Positions 1 to 6,324 of a stretch of DNA of 8,524 nt are shown here, piece by piece. Both the position numbers and the translations under genes were made by a program. This stretch comes from Sphaerochaeta sp. GTDB taxonomy: Bacteria > Spirochaetota > Spirochaetia > Sphaerochaetales > Sphaerochaetaceae. The stretch covers positions 1-8,524 of the forward strand of contig DMOO01000042.1 of assembly GCA_003456855.1 (NCBI GenBank), in the 5' to 3' direction. Within the stretch, counting starts at the first letter, position 1. Every line of letters starts with the position of its first letter. The notes below the pieces were generated by a model. It saw only the letters and a program-made list of their open reading frames with translations. It had not been told where the DNA came from and made no database searches.

Positions 1-1311
1 TCGTCTCTTGCTGACCGTCTCGGGTACGAGCCGTCAGAGTCGGAGATCAACGCCGCATTAGAAGAAGACATCGAGATTCTGAAGAACAGAATCGACCAGT
101 TCGGAATGGCCGAGCCTGAGATCAGAAAACAGGGCGAAAACCAGATTCTGATCGAGCTTGCCGGAACACCAGACCCGGAGAGGGTCGATGCCTTCCTGAA
201 GGGCAAGGGCTCCTTGGCCTTCCACCTTGCAGACACCCTTACGACACAGCGTGCCGTTGCCTATCTCCAGGCCAATCCTGATGAGTATGAGACAATCATG
301 AACGCTCTGCAGAACGATGAGGACTTCGTCCAGCCGTCAGTGGTACCTGCAGACAGAATGCTTGCCGGCATCTTCTCGACTGACGAGTATGGCCTCGAGC
401 AGCTTTCCGGCGTTGTTGTCATCTACAGGACCGCTACTCTTGATGGAGGCTACCTACTGTCAGCGGAGCCAAGCAAGGACAGCACAAGCAACCAGCCTGT
501 AGTCAATGTCAAACTCAGCGACGAGGGCGGTTCGATCTTCTACGACTTCACTAAGGGCCATATCGGACAGCCTCTGGCAATTGTCATGGATGGTCACGTC
601 AAGAGCGTGGCAACCATCAGAGACGCCCTCTCCACAAACGTGCAGATCTCCGGTTTCACGACAGAGGAGGCCGAGAACCTTGCCATAATCCTCAAGACGG
701 CATCGCTTCCGATCTCCGTCACGGTTTCAAGCCAGCAGACGGTTGGAGCCTCTCTTGGAGAGGACTCTGTGCGTGTGGGAGCAAAGGCAATCCTGTTCGG
801 CTTCATCCTGGTTGTCCTCTTCATGGTCGTGTTCTACAAGGGCTGCGGTCTCATCGCTGACCTTGCACTGGTCATGAACCTGGTCATAATGGTCGCTACC
901 CTTGGTGGCTTCGGTTCCACTTTGACGCTTACAGGAATCGCAGGATTGATACTTTCCGTTGGAATGGCCGTCGATGCGAACGTCATCATCTTCGAGAGAA
1001 TAAAGGATGAGCTCAAGGCGGGTGCACTTCCAAAGGCTGCCGTGAAGAACGGCTATGCAAAGGCCCTGTGGACCATCCTGGACTCCAACATCACAACGAT
1101 CATCGCCGCTGTTGTGCTGATTAGCTTCGGCTCCAGCGCAGTGAAGGGCTTTGCCACGACTCTTGCGATAGGAATCGTGAGCTCCGTGTACACGGCGCTG
1201 TTCCTGAGCCATCTCATGATGGATCTTACAGTGGGAAGAAAAATCTCGATCTCCTGGAAGAAGATCGGGGTCGAGGTTCCTAAGGACAAGGCAGAAGGAG
1301 GGAGGAAATGA
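1..1311 (+). CDS. secD: Protein translocase subunit SecD (5' partial)
   Basis: SecD works with SecF and SecYEG in the inner membrane, using the proton or sodium gradient to pull preproteins out on the periplasmic side. The frame is open from base 1, and 436 codons are visible. The ATG at 106 lies inside the family motif IDQFGMAEPEIRKQG and is not the start; the real start and first membrane helix lie upstream of the window. Codons about 20-240 are the periplasmic P1 region. The RND-type membrane domain begins near codon 260 and has the expected helices. The motif GMAVDANVIIFERIKDE carries the ion-pathway Asp at codon 325 (bases 973-975; equivalent to E. coli D519 by my alignment). The C-terminal part (NITTIIAAVVL, then GFATTLAIGI) is typical. 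Its TGA overlaps the secF ATG by four bases, which implies translational coupling. The identification is secure; total length cannot be judged. Confidence 0.96.
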   Translation, partial: SSLADRLGYEPSESEINAALEEDIEILKNRIDQFGMAEPEIRKQGENQILIELAGTPDPERVDAFLKGKGSLAFHLADTLTTQRAVAYLQANPDEYETIMNALQNDEDFVQPSVVPADRMLAGIFSTDEYGLEQLSGVVVIYRTATLDGGYLLSAEPSKDSTSNQPVVNVKLSDEGGSIFYDFTKGHIGQPLAIVMDGHVKSVATIRDALSTNVQISGFTTEEAENLAIILKTASLPISVTVSSQQTVGASLGEDSVRVGAKAILFGFILVVLFMVVFYKGCGLIADLALVMNLVIMVATLGGFGSTLTLTGIAGLILSVGMAVDANVIIFERIKDELKAGALPKAAVKNGYAKALWTILDSNITTIIAAVVLISFGSSAVKGFATTLAIGIVSSVYTALFLSHLMMDLTVGRKISISWKKIGVEVPKDKAEGGRK

Positions 1312-2354
1312 AGATATCATTCAATGTGGTAGCACGCAGAACCCTCTATGTCGGTCTTGCCTGCATCCTTGTCATTGCCAGCATCGCGCTTGTTGTCTTC
1401 AAGGGCTTCAATCTTGGAATCGACTTCGAGAGTGGTCTTTCAGTATCCGTGAGGGTCGAGAATTCCTCAATAGAGGATGTCAGAGCCGCTGTCTCCTCAA
1501 TAGAGGGAGTCAGGGTGCAGAACGTTGGTTCCTCTGACGATGGTAGATACCAGATCCGCGCCAAGGTCTCCGAAGGCCAGGACCAGAGGGATGTCGAGGC
1601 GCTGGTCAACGAGCTTCTGGGCAAATCCTTCAGCTCCTATACCATCCTTGAGAGCAGCTTCATCGGAGCAAAGTTCTCCTCAAGTCTGATCACAGGTTCA
1701 ATCAAGGCAGTGGCGATCGCCCTGGCTCTGATTCTGGTGTACGTATGGGTCCGCTTCAGGGTGGCCTATGCCATAGGTTCGATCGTTGCACTGATTCACG
1801 ACGTTGTGCTGCTCTTCGGCTTCATAAGCCTGATGGGCTTCGAGATCTCCTCGACCACAATCGCCGCTGTGCTTACGATAATCGGATATTCACTGAACAA
1901 CACAATCGTCATCTTCGACCGTGTCAGAGAGAGCATCAAGGGGGACAACACCCAGGAGCTTTCCACCGTGATCGACTATGGCGTGAACAGTTCTCTTTCA
2001 AGAACGACCTTCAGCAGCGTGACGACGCTTCTAGCTGTTCTGCCTCTGGCGATACTTGCCTCCGGCGATGTCAGAAGCTTTGCCATCTGCATGATCTTCG
2101 GCGTGGTTGTTGGAACCTATTCCTCCAACTTCCTTGCAACGAACATCCTCTATGTGCTTGGAAAGGTGCCTGCATTGGACATTCTCAAGGCGCAGGAGGA
2201 AGAGGACCTCTCCGACTCCGCTATGGCGAAGAGAATTCTCGACGATGAAAAGAAGGTCATTTCTTTCGAGTCCGAGAAGCTGGCAAAGGCCTCGAAGAAG
2301 GAAAAGAAAGAGAAGAGAGAGAAGAACGACAACGACCCTAAGATTCTGGTCTGA
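1308..2354 (+). CDS. secF: Protein translocase subunit SecF
   Basis: This is the partner of SecD in the proton-driven translocation motor. At 348 residues it is slightly longer than usual. The ATG at 1308 sits in ATGA with the secD stop and is preceded by a purine-rich AGGAGGGAGG ribosome site inside the secD end. Visible parts are helix 1 (about 12-31), the GFNLGIDFESG motif (33-43), a periplasmic domain (about 44-120), and five more helices between about 125 and 285, including ALIHDVVLLFGF and LTIIGYSLNNTIVIFDRVRE. The family consensus in that last motif is N-D-T; here residue 198 is Asn instead of the ion-pathway Asp (E. coli D213). The paired Arg is kept as R232 in LSRTT. The last 30 or so residues form a Lys/Glu-rich, probably cytoplasmic tail. 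The identification is secure; activity with N198 is an open question. Confidence 0.96.
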   Translation: MKISFNVVARRTLYVGLACILVIASIALVVFKGFNLGIDFESGLSVSVRVENSSIEDVRAAVSSIEGVRVQNVGSSDDGRYQIRAKVSEGQDQRDVEALVNELLGKSFSSYTILESSFIGAKFSSSLITGSIKAVAIALALILVYVWVRFRVAYAIGSIVALIHDVVLLFGFISLMGFEISSTTIAAVLTIIGYSLNNTIVIFDRVRESIKGDNTQELSTVIDYGVNSSLSRTTFSSVTTLLAVLPLAILASGDVRSFAICMIFGVVVGTYSSNFLATNILYVLGKVPALDILKAQEEEDLSDSAMAKRILDDEKKVISFESEKLAKASKKEKKEKREKNDNDPKILV

Positions 2355-2371
2355 GGCTGTGGAGGTTCTCT

Positions 2372-3256
2372 GTGAAGGTAATTAGAAGCAAGGTCATCGG
2401 TTTCTGTTTCGGTGTCTCCAATACCATTGCAAAGGCGGACGAATGTGTCGCCTTGGCAATGGAGAAGGGTCTGCCTTGCTACAGCATAGGGGACCTTATC
2501 CACAACAAGGACATGGTCAAGCACTACAGCGACCTTGGGATGGAGAGCATCAAGAGCAACGAGGGCAAAGAGCCTGGCGTTGCACTGATCAGAGCCCATG
2601 GTGTTCCTGACAGAGTCAGGCGAGAATACGAGGAAAAGGGCTTCATTGTCATAGACTCCACCTGTCCAATCGTTGCAAAAGGTGCACAAACCATACGAAA
2701 AGCAGCCCAGAAGGGCATAAAGACCATAATTGTTGGGGTCAAAGGTCATGCAGAGACCATTGGACTTCAGGGTGTTGAGGCCTCTGTTGGAAATGTGGTC
2801 GAGTCTGTGATGGTCTATAGCCTTGAAGATGCCAGAAAACTGGTTGAATCGGGAACTTTGGCTGTTGATGAACCAATTGTGGTCGTTGTACAGACCACAT
2901 TCCCGGTCAACTACTTCGAGGAGATAAAGAATGTCCTTAAGGACCACTTCAAAGAGATCAGGTTCTCGAACTCACCTTGTGGGGCCACATTGACCAGAAA
3001 GAAGGCGGCAATCGAGCTTGCAGAACAGACTGATGCCGTTGTGGTCGTCGGTGGACGCAACAGCGAGAACACCAAGGGCCTTGCCAGGGTGGTTGCAGAG
3101 AACGGTAAGCCTGTATACTGCATAGAGAACGCAAGCGATCTTGACGAGGAGCTCAGAAACGAGCTCTCCGGCTACTCCTGCGTTGGTCTTTGCTCTGGGT
3201 CCTCGACTCCTACGAACATAATCAGGGGAGTTGAGGAGATCCTTGAATGGCTTTGA
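2372..3256 (+). CDS. ispH: 4-hydroxy-3-methylbut-2-enyl diphosphate reductase (IspH/LytB)
   Basis: IspH is the last enzyme of the MEP isoprenoid pathway. It reduces HMBPP to IPP and DMAPP with a [4Fe-4S] cluster in the cytosol. The 294 residues match a minimal bacterial IspH. The three cluster cysteines are present: C12 in FCFGV, C98 in DSTCP and C203 in NSPCGAT. The substrate-pocket histidines are at H44 (IHN), H76 (AHG) and H126 in GHAET, which also holds the catalytic-type Glu (E128). The QTT (174-176), GGRNSEN (227-233) and SGSSTP (275-280) motifs correspond to the family's phosphate-binding loops. The start is GTG at 2372, preceded by GGAGG at 2361-2365 with six bases between. It lies 17 bases after secF and 16 before the next gene start, so it is within the operon. 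It implies that this organism makes isoprenoids by the MEP route. Confidence 0.95.
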   Translation: MKVIRSKVIGFCFGVSNTIAKADECVALAMEKGLPCYSIGDLIHNKDMVKHYSDLGMESIKSNEGKEPGVALIRAHGVPDRVRREYEEKGFIVIDSTCPIVAKGAQTIRKAAQKGIKTIIVGVKGHAETIGLQGVEASVGNVVESVMVYSLEDARKLVESGTLAVDEPIVVVVQTTFPVNYFEEIKNVLKDHFKEIRFSNSPCGATLTRKKAAIELAEQTDAVVVVGGRNSENTKGLARVVAENGKPVYCIENASDLDEELRNELSGYSCVGLCSGSSTPTNIIRGVEEILEWL

Positions 3257-3272
3257 GCCAAGGAGAAGAAAA

Positions 3273-4787
3273 ATGACGGAAAAGCAGCTTGATGCATACA
3301 ACAGACTACTTGAGATTGACCGCAAGATCACTCTGATCGGGCACATAGATGCAGTTCTTGGCTACGACTTCGAGACGGTCATGAGCAAGAAGGGCGGAGA
3401 TGAGAGGGCTCAGCAGATGTCCTTCCTTTCCTCCATGATGCACGACCTTTCCACGGGAAAGGATGTTGGCGAGTGCCTCTCGGTCCTTGAGGGTGTCACC
3501 GAGGCCACCGATGAGCAGAAGGCTCTGGTGAGAAACTGGAAGAAGACCTACGAGAACGAGGTCCTGATTCCTGCAAAGCTAGTTCAGGACATCTCCGAGG
3601 CGCAGAGCACCTGCCAGAACAAGTGGTTCTCGGCCCGTCTTGACGGTAACTGGAAGGATTTCTACCCATATCTTGAGCGCTTGGTTGATCTGAGCAAGGA
3701 GAGCGCAACAAAGATTGCAAAGGGCAGAACCCTGTACAACACAATGCTGGACCAGAACGAATGCAGCTTCAACAGTGACCAGATCGCAGAACTCTTCGAC
3801 GGGATGCAGAAGACCATCCTGGATGTCGTTGACCAGGTCAATGCATCCGGCAAGCAGGTCACAAAGAAAGAGGAGGCCTTCCTCTATCAGAAGTATGACA
3901 TCGAGAAGCAGAAGGCCTTCTCTCACAAGGTCCTTGAGGACATGGGCTACGAGTTCGACAGAAGCTCCATAGGAGTAGTTGCCCATCCGTTCACAAGCAC
4001 CCTCGGAGGTGATGACGTCAGAATCACAACCAGATTCGAGGATCTGAACGTCACAAGCCAGCTGTATACCATCGTCCACGAGGGCGGACACGCAATGTAC
4101 GAGATGGGTGCCAACAACGGCTCCATCAAGGGCACAAGCCTTGGTCAGGGTGAGAGCAACATGTTCCACGAGTCCCAGAGCAGACTGTGGGAGAACCTTG
4201 TGGCACGAAGCCCTTACTTCTGGGAGCACTACCTGCCGATTTTCTGCGACATGTTCCCGGAGCAGACCAAGGGCGTGGACTTCGACACCTTCATGAAGGC
4301 TGTGAACCACGTGCAGCTGGATGATGTCAGAGTGAATGCGGACGAGGTAACCTATGGACTTCACATAATCCTGCGCTTCAACCTTGAGAGGGAGTTCATC
4401 GACGGCGATCTGAAGATCAAGGACCTTCCTGATGCCTGGAACGAGATGTCCATGAAACTCCTGAAAAAGTACCCTGACAGCATCCAGAGCGGAGTGCTGC
4501 AGGATGTGCACTGGATGGGTGGAATGTACGGATACTTCCCGTCCTACGCACTTGGAAACCTGATCAACGCACATGTTTGGAACTTCATGGCCAAGGATTT
4601 CGATGTGGACGAGGCCGTGAGAACCGGAAACCTTGTGAAGATCAAGGATTACCTTACAGAGAAGTACTACAAGTACGGTTGCATCTACCGCTGCTCAGAC
4701 ATGCTGAGGCGTGTGACGGGCAAGGAGCTTGATGCTTCTTACTTCGACGTATATCTTAGAGACAAGTACGGGAGGCTTTTTGGATAA
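3273..4787 (+). CDS. M32 family metallocarboxypeptidase (carboxypeptidase Taq type)
   Basis: This is a zinc carboxypeptidase that removes C-terminal residues from peptides, with broad specificity except that proline is usually poorly cut. The start is the ATG at 3273, with AAGGAG at 3260-3265 seven bases upstream. The frame extends 14 codons further back, but that part overlaps the ispH end and has no ribosome site. It gives 504 residues, the normal M32 length. The zinc and catalytic motif HEGGH is at 269-273, followed by the family signature GESNMFHESQSRLWENLV with the third zinc ligand at about E300. HPFTST (238-243), ADEVTYGLHIILRF and the C-terminal GMYGYFPSYALGN block are also diagnostic. 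There is no signal peptide or membrane helix, so it is probably cytosolic. The stop overlaps the next ATG by one base (TAATG). Its place beside envelope genes probably reflects co-transcription and not a shared pathway. Confidence 0.94.
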   Translation: MTEKQLDAYNRLLEIDRKITLIGHIDAVLGYDFETVMSKKGGDERAQQMSFLSSMMHDLSTGKDVGECLSVLEGVTEATDEQKALVRNWKKTYENEVLIPAKLVQDISEAQSTCQNKWFSARLDGNWKDFYPYLERLVDLSKESATKIAKGRTLYNTMLDQNECSFNSDQIAELFDGMQKTILDVVDQVNASGKQVTKKEEAFLYQKYDIEKQKAFSHKVLEDMGYEFDRSSIGVVAHPFTSTLGGDDVRITTRFEDLNVTSQLYTIVHEGGHAMYEMGANNGSIKGTSLGQGESNMFHESQSRLWENLVARSPYFWEHYLPIFCDMFPEQTKGVDFDTFMKAVNHVQLDDVRVNADEVTYGLHIILRFNLEREFIDGDLKIKDLPDAWNEMSMKLLKKYPDSIQSGVLQDVHWMGGMYGYFPSYALGNLINAHVWNFMAKDFDVDEAVRTGNLVKIKDYLTEKYYKYGCIYRCSDMLRRVTGKELDASYFDVYLRDKYGRLFG

Positions 4788-5383
4788 TGAATCTGCCTAA
4801 CAAACTCACAATCACAAGACTTGTCCTTGCACCTGTGTTCTTCGTGGTGTTCTTCCTTCCTGAGTTGCTTCCTTCGGTCAACCCAGTTGTCTACACCATT
4901 GTCCTGGTGCTCATGTACGCACTTATGGAGCTGACGGACCTGCTTGACGGAAAGATCGCAAGGGGAAGGGGTCTGGTGACGGACCTTGGAAAGGTGCTCG
5001 ACCCGTTCTCGGATGTCATCTGCCATCTGACTTTCTTCACCTGCCTGCTCTCAGTGGGCATCATGCCTGTGTGGGCCTTCATCCTGATTCTCTGGAGGGA
5101 GTTCACCCAGAGCTTCACCAGAATGCTGATGATGGGCAAGGGCAAGGCGATGGCCGCCAACATCTTCGGAAAGGCCAAGACTGTGCTCTATGCCTTCACC
5201 TGCGTGTGCGGCTTTGCACTCAGGATCTGCATCATAATCGGAGTCGACTCTGAATTCATCTCTGTGTTCGGCACAGTGCTGACGGTCCTGTTCGGACTTG
5301 CAGCCTTTGCCTCTGTGATGTCATACGTCATCTATGCAAGGAACATCGCAAAGAGCGGGGTTTTGAAGGATATGACTAGATAA
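4787..5383 (+). CDS. pgsA: CDP-diacylglycerol--glycerol-3-phosphate 3-phosphatidyltransferase (PgsA family)
   Basis: An inner-membrane enzyme of the CDP-alcohol phosphatidyltransferase family, most likely phosphatidylglycerophosphate synthase, the committed step to phosphatidylglycerol and cardiolipin. The full family signature is intact: D51-x2-D54-G55-x2-A58-R59-x8-G68-x3-D72-x3-D76; the Asp residues bind the metal and CDP. Also PgsA-like are the N-terminal NLPNKLTITRL, R112 in the FTRML stretch and the GKAKT loop (128-132). About five or six hydrophobic segments are visible, which is usual for this family, and the length (198) is normal. The ATG at 4787 shares one base with the previous stop; GGAGG at 4771-4775 is the likely ribosome site. 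It is the last gene of the operon. The family is certain. Glycerol phosphate as acceptor is inferred from the resemblance, and another CDP-alcohol acceptor cannot be fully excluded. Confidence 0.9.
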   Translation: MNLPNKLTITRLVLAPVFFVVFFLPELLPSVNPVVYTIVLVLMYALMELTDLLDGKIARGRGLVTDLGKVLDPFSDVICHLTFFTCLLSVGIMPVWAFILILWREFTQSFTRMLMMGKGKAMAANIFGKAKTVLYAFTCVCGFALRICIIIGVDSEFISVFGTVLTVLFGLAAFASVMSYVIYARNIAKSGVLKDMTR

Positions 5384-6100
5384 TCAGCCGAAATAAGGTT
5401 CCAGATAGTCTAGGACATGGGGTGGCACGAGCTGTGCCACCTCTTCTTTTCTGCCCTTTGACAGGGCTTCACGAACCATCGAAGAGGATATGTACTTGTC
5501 TCCCAGGCGCTTTCTCTCCGCAACACGGAGCGTGATGCCTGCGTCCCTGCATTCCTGTCTGAGAGCATTCAGATGTATCTCAGAGAGTTCGTCCCTTGGC
5601 TCGTCACCTGCAAAGGCGCTCTTGATCCCAAGAGCCTTGAGAACATGGCAGAATACCATGCTGTCCAGCTTTGCATGGGCAGGAGCCGCACCCAGAATAT
5701 CGGAAAGGAAGCCCTGGGGATAGTCGTCGCGGCTTATGATGAAGGGGCCTGAGGGCAGTACAACCACATTCTGAAGGTCTTCCAGACCCTTCTTCACCAG
5801 GTCTATGCGGTCCTCGAAGGGGAATTCCAGGCCTGTGTTCTCGTGATTTCCCTTTCCTCCGGACTCGGTTTTGCCCTGAATTACGAAAACCAGTACCAGA
5901 GAACTGCGTTTTGAAGCGATTTCGGCCAGATAACGATGTCCTATAGTAAAAGGATTTGCATTAAAAACAAGGCATGAACAATTAGTTGGGATATCTATAT
6001 TCTTTTTTACAGCCTCTTCCCAGGTTGAAAGACCGTCAAGACCGCCTCCAAGCCTGTCCAGATACTCCATAAGCTCCTGCTTCCCTATGTTGGCCTGCAT
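5384..6100 (-). CDS. citC: CitC-like nucleotidyltransferase (citrate lyase ligase C-terminal domain), N-terminally truncated
   Basis: CitC acetylates the prosthetic group of citrate lyase using ATP and acetate. Only its C-terminal nucleotidyltransferase domain is here. NANPFTIGHRYL contains the TxGH adenylate-binding motif; FPFEDRIDLVKKG, SGPFIISRDDYP, AGDEP, the ISSSMVRE motif and LVPPHVLDYL all match CitC in order. Between the first two is an extra Gly/Lys-rich loop of about 14 residues. The N-terminal GNAT domain of full CitC (about 350 residues) is missing. I prefer the ATG at 6100 (238 residues) because GAGGA lies five bases upstream of it. A GTG at 6145 would give 253 residues but has no ribosome site. 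The stop codon abuts the pgsA stop with no gap. No citrate lyase subunits are visible nearby. It could be an active stand-alone adenylyltransferase on another substrate, or a decaying gene; the domain call is firm, the function is not. Confidence 0.8.
   Translation of the reverse strand: MQANIGKQELMEYLDRLGGGLDGLSTWEEAVKKNIDIPTNCSCLVFNANPFTIGHRYLAEIASKRSSLVLVFVIQGKTESGGKGNHENTGLEFPFEDRIDLVKKGLEDLQNVVVLPSGPFIISRDDYPQGFLSDILGAAPAHAKLDSMVFCHVLKALGIKSAFAGDEPRDELSEIHLNALRQECRDAGITLRVAERKRLGDKYISSSMVREALSKGRKEEVAQLVPPHVLDYLEPYFG
5421..5450 (+). terminator. Probable rho-independent terminator of the secD-pgsA operon
   Basis: A perfect 8-bp inverted repeat (GGTGGCAC at 5421-5428, GTGCCACC at 5434-5441) with a 5-base loop is followed by the T-rich stretch TCTTCTTTT. 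It lies 38 bases past the pgsA stop in the + orientation. It is inside the 3' coding end of the convergent gene, where it encodes the conserved AQLVPP stretch. No T tract follows it on the minus strand, so it should act only on + transcripts. The tail is interrupted by C residues, so strength is uncertain. Confidence 0.6.
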
Positions 6101-6184
6101 CTTTATCCTCTGACTTCCGTTTCTGATCAGGAAAAAGTCTACCACCTGCTTTGGCCAAAGGGAATAGCTTTTGAAATATGAATT
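6101..6184 (-). other. Upstream continuation of the CitC-like frame, probable relic of the lost GNAT domain
   Basis: Reading the minus strand in the same frame as the gene, the codons before the ATG at 6100 spell NSYFKSYSLWPKQVVDFFLI and then RNGSQRIK, before meeting a TAA at 6185-6187. This resembles the end of the GNAT domain in full-length CitC, where a YFxxxGF-type motif is followed by a strand ending in LMENR. The only start within it is the GTG at 6143-6145. It suggests that the 5' part of a complete citC was removed or eroded up to here. The resemblance is from memory of the family and is modest. Confidence 0.45.
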
Positions 6185-6243
6185 TTATTACAAAATTTTT
6201 TGCATATATATTCCAAATGAACAAAATTTCTGCTATTTTTCTC

Positions 6244-6272
6244 TTGCAAGGTAAAAAATGCAGATTTAGTAT
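6244..6272 (+). promoter_or_regulatory. Sigma-70-type promoter for the exported repeat protein
   Basis: TTGCAA (6244-6249) and TAGTAT (6267-6272) are separated by exactly 17 bases, each differing from consensus at one or two positions. They lie in a markedly AT-rich stretch (about 6165-6310) between divergent genes. Transcription would start near 6279, giving a leader of about 45 bases. No equally good pair was found on the minus strand for the divergent CitC-like gene. Confidence 0.6.
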
Positions 6273-6310
6273 TGAAATGTGCATTCTATATCGCGTGCAT
6301 GATTCTAACA

Positions 6311-6317
6311 AAAGGAG
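6311..6317 (+). promoter_or_regulatory. Strong ribosome binding site deciding the start at 6325
   Basis: AAAGGAG lies seven bases before the ATG at 6325, which opens directly into a signal peptide. The frame is open back to about 6178, but that stretch is AT-rich, contains the promoter and does not look coding. Confidence 0.8.
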
Positions 6318-6324
6318 AGCCTAT

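Noticed and set aside
106..108. ATG as the start of secD
   Set aside because: The frame is open upstream to base 1 and encodes SecD-conserved residues (DQFG just before the Met), so this Met is internal.
727..1320. 197-codon minus-strand frame antisense to secD
   Set aside because: Low-complexity His/Asp-rich translation with no domain; fully explained as a shadow of secD.
2150..2947. 265-codon minus-strand frame across the end of secF and start of ispH
   Set aside because: It crosses two solid + strand genes, has no recognisable motif, and its Ser/Phe-rich C-terminus is just the antisense of the SecF Lys/Glu tail.
3579..4574. 331-codon open frame on the minus strand, antisense to the M32 peptidase
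   Set aside because: It is the mirror of a well-conserved gene with all its motifs on the + strand. The product is a Val/Leu/His-rich string with no recognisable domain, and such frames arise from the codon composition of the sense gene.
6036..6311. 91-codon minus-strand frame that might restore the GNAT domain of the CitC-like gene by a frameshift
   Set aside because: The translation is Ile/Phe/Lys-rich, as expected for AT-rich spacer, and I could not match it convincingly to GNAT motifs. It also covers the neighbour's promoter and ribosome site.
6178..6324. 49-codon N-terminal extension of the exported protein
   Set aside because: The extension is AT-rich, includes the promoter, has no ribosome site, and would bury the signal peptide inside the protein.
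6165..6324. Small RNA or riboswitch in the AT-rich intergenic region
   Set aside because: No stable GC-rich stem or known riboswitch core is visible, and the predicted leader is only about 45 bases long.
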